A DNA stretch of 5,857 nt, taken from Rhodobacteraceae bacterium UBA2553. GTDB lineage: Bacteria; Pseudomonadota; Alphaproteobacteria; Rhodobacterales; Rhodobacteraceae. Below are positions 4,804 through 5,857 of the stretch, in pieces. Made by a program: the position numbers and the translations under genes. Numbering within the stretch: position 1 is the stretch's first letter; each line of letters begins with the position of its first letter. The notes under the pieces are model-generated. The model did not search any database. It saw only the letters and a list, made by a program, of their open reading frames with translations, and was not told where the DNA came from. The stretch spans positions 7,917 through 13,773 of the forward strand of contig DDMF01000167.1 of the NCBI GenBank assembly GCA_002340515.1, written 5' to 3'.

Positions 4804-5857
4804 CGCTCGGTCAGTTTCAGTTCAATCCGCCGGTTTTGCGCGCGGGCCTCGCGGGTATCAGCCGGGTTCACAGGGCGGTATTCGCCAAAGCCAGTGGCGG
4901 CCAAACGACCGGGCGGAAAGCCCAGATCATCAATCATATATTCCACCACAGACAGGGCGCGGCCTTGGCTGAGTTCCCAATTGTTGCGAAAATCTCCGGT
5001 GCCCAACAGGGGGATATTGTCAGTGTGGCCATCGACGCGGATGATCCAATCCACCTCGTCCGGGATGTCGCCAGCAACCTCTGCCAACAGGGCGGCCACC
5101 TTGGCGACCTGCGCTTTGCCTTCGGGCTGCAACACGGCGTCGCCGCTGGTGAACAGCACTTCGGAGGAGAACACAAAGCGGTCGCCCACAATTTGGATAC
5201 CTTCGCGATTGCCCAGGACTTGCTTGAGCTTGCCGAAAAATTCGGACCGGTAAGCCGCCAGTTCTTTGGCCTCTTCCTCAAGCCGTTTGCGTTCCGCCTC
5301 TTCCAAGGCGGCGCGTTTGCTTTCCTCGGAGGCCACCCGCGCAAGTGCGGCGTTCAACTGGGTGCCCAATTGCTGGATCTGCACCTGTGCGGCCTCATCT
5401 TTTGAGGCACTGTCATCGAGAATGGACTGAAGCCCGTTGAGTTGCGTACGAAGGGCCGCCACTTGTTCATTCAGCAAGGTGATCTTGCGCGCGCTTTCGG
5501 CTGATGCGGCCTCTTCATTGGACAAGGCCAGATTGGCGGCGGCCAACAAGCGTTTGCGTTCCTCAGCGTCTGAGACGGCTTGATCCATCTGCGCCTCGGC
5601 ATTCAAACGCGCCGCCAAAGCCGCGCGCAATTCGGCACTCAACGTCTCGGCCCGGCCTTCCTCCGCTTTCAGTGCCTCAAGCTCCAAAAGCGCTGCGGCC
5701 AAGCGACCATCCAGATCAGCACCAGCCGCTTTGGCAGCGGCCAGCAAGGTCAATGTGTCCTCGGCCTCTTTGCGCTGCGCCTCGAGCGCCAGTGTCATGG
5801 CGGTCAATTCATCGTCGGCGTTCAGCAACCTATCGCGCAGCGCTTGGGCGGCGGCGG
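4800..5857 (-). CDS. Peptidoglycan-binding protein with long coiled coil and C-terminal OmpA/MotB domain (N-terminus cut by right edge)
   Basis: The minus-strand frame is open to the right edge, giving 351 residues before the stop. A TTG at 5828 is in frame, but coding continues upstream (AAAQALRDR), so the true start is outside the window. The first 215 or so residues are rich in Ala, Glu, Leu, Gln and Arg and contain no proline, cysteine or tryptophan, as expected of a long alpha-helical coiled coil. From about residue 219 follows an OmpA-like domain: GHTDN at 276-280, NWELSQGRA at 292-300 and NRRIEL at 341-346, the segments that contact the diaminopimelate of peptidoglycan in this fold. 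I recall full-length alphaproteobacterial relatives having an N-terminal membrane helix and a MotA/TolQ/ExbB-like gene upstream, which would make it an inner-membrane protein gripping the cell wall across the periplasm. That part is not visible here. Confidence 0.87.
   Translation of the reverse strand, partial: AAAQALRDRLLNADDELTAMTLALEAQRKEAEDTLTLLAAAKAAGADLDGRLAAALLELEALKAEEGRAETLSAELRAALAARLNAEAQMDQAVSDAEERKRLLAAANLALSNEEAASAESARKITLLNEQVAALRTQLNGLQSILDDSASKDEAAQVQIQQLGTQLNAALARVASEESKRAALEEAERKRLEEEAKELAAYRSEFFGKLKQVLGNREGIQIVGDRFVFSSEVLFTSGDAVLQPEGKAQVAKVAALLAEVAGDIPDEVDWIIRVDGHTDNIPLLGTGDFRNNWELSQGRALSVVEYMIDDLGFPPGRLAATGFGEYRPVNPADTREARAQNRRIELKLTER

Overview
The window looks like ordinary chromosomal core DNA from an alphaproteobacterium, most likely of the Rhodobacteraceae/Roseobacter group. 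This rests on recognised protein similarity (ClpA beginning PSFS, then ANERKHELATLEHLL and ERESNAAFFLQEQDMTRYDAVN; a DUF938-type methyltransferase beside gloB; a MotB/OmpA-type peptidoglycan-binding protein with a long coiled coil) and on moderately high GC by eye. No search could be run, so the taxonomic call is from memory of these families.

Layout from left to right. (1) Bases 1-412, minus strand: the N-terminal part of a DUF938-family SAM-dependent methyltransferase that runs off the left edge. (2) Bases 413-549: a divergent intergenic region with two inverted repeats, a weak leftward promoter candidate and a weaker rightward one. (3) Bases 550-1362, plus strand: gloB, hydroxyacylglutathione hydrolase (glyoxalase II). 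(4) Bases 1363-1510: a leader with small hairpins and no convincing promoter or terminator. (5) Bases 1511-3835, plus strand: clpA with a GTG start, the AAA+ unfoldase of the ClpAP protease. (6) Bases 3835-4803, plus strand: an exported M23-family metallopeptidase whose start codon overlaps the clpA stop codon by one base (TAATG). (7) Bases 4800-5857, minus strand: the C-terminal part of a coiled-coil, OmpA-domain peptidoglycan-binding protein that converges on the M23 gene, overlaps it by four bases and runs off the right edge.

Functionally the window combines detoxification of methylglyoxal-derived thioesters (GloB), cytosolic regulated proteolysis (ClpA) and two envelope proteins that act on or bind peptidoglycan. 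clpA and the M23 gene appear translationally coupled. gloB may be co-transcribed with them, because no terminator is visible between gloB and clpA. The adaptor gene clpS is not in this window.

I found no evidence of a mobile element, CRISPR array, RNA gene, phage gene or undescribed multi-gene system. The observations most worth a second look are the two dyads between the methyltransferase gene and gloB, the GC hairpin that could hide the ribosome binding site of the M23 gene, the four-base tail-to-tail overlap, and the uncharacterised C-terminal half of the M23 protein.
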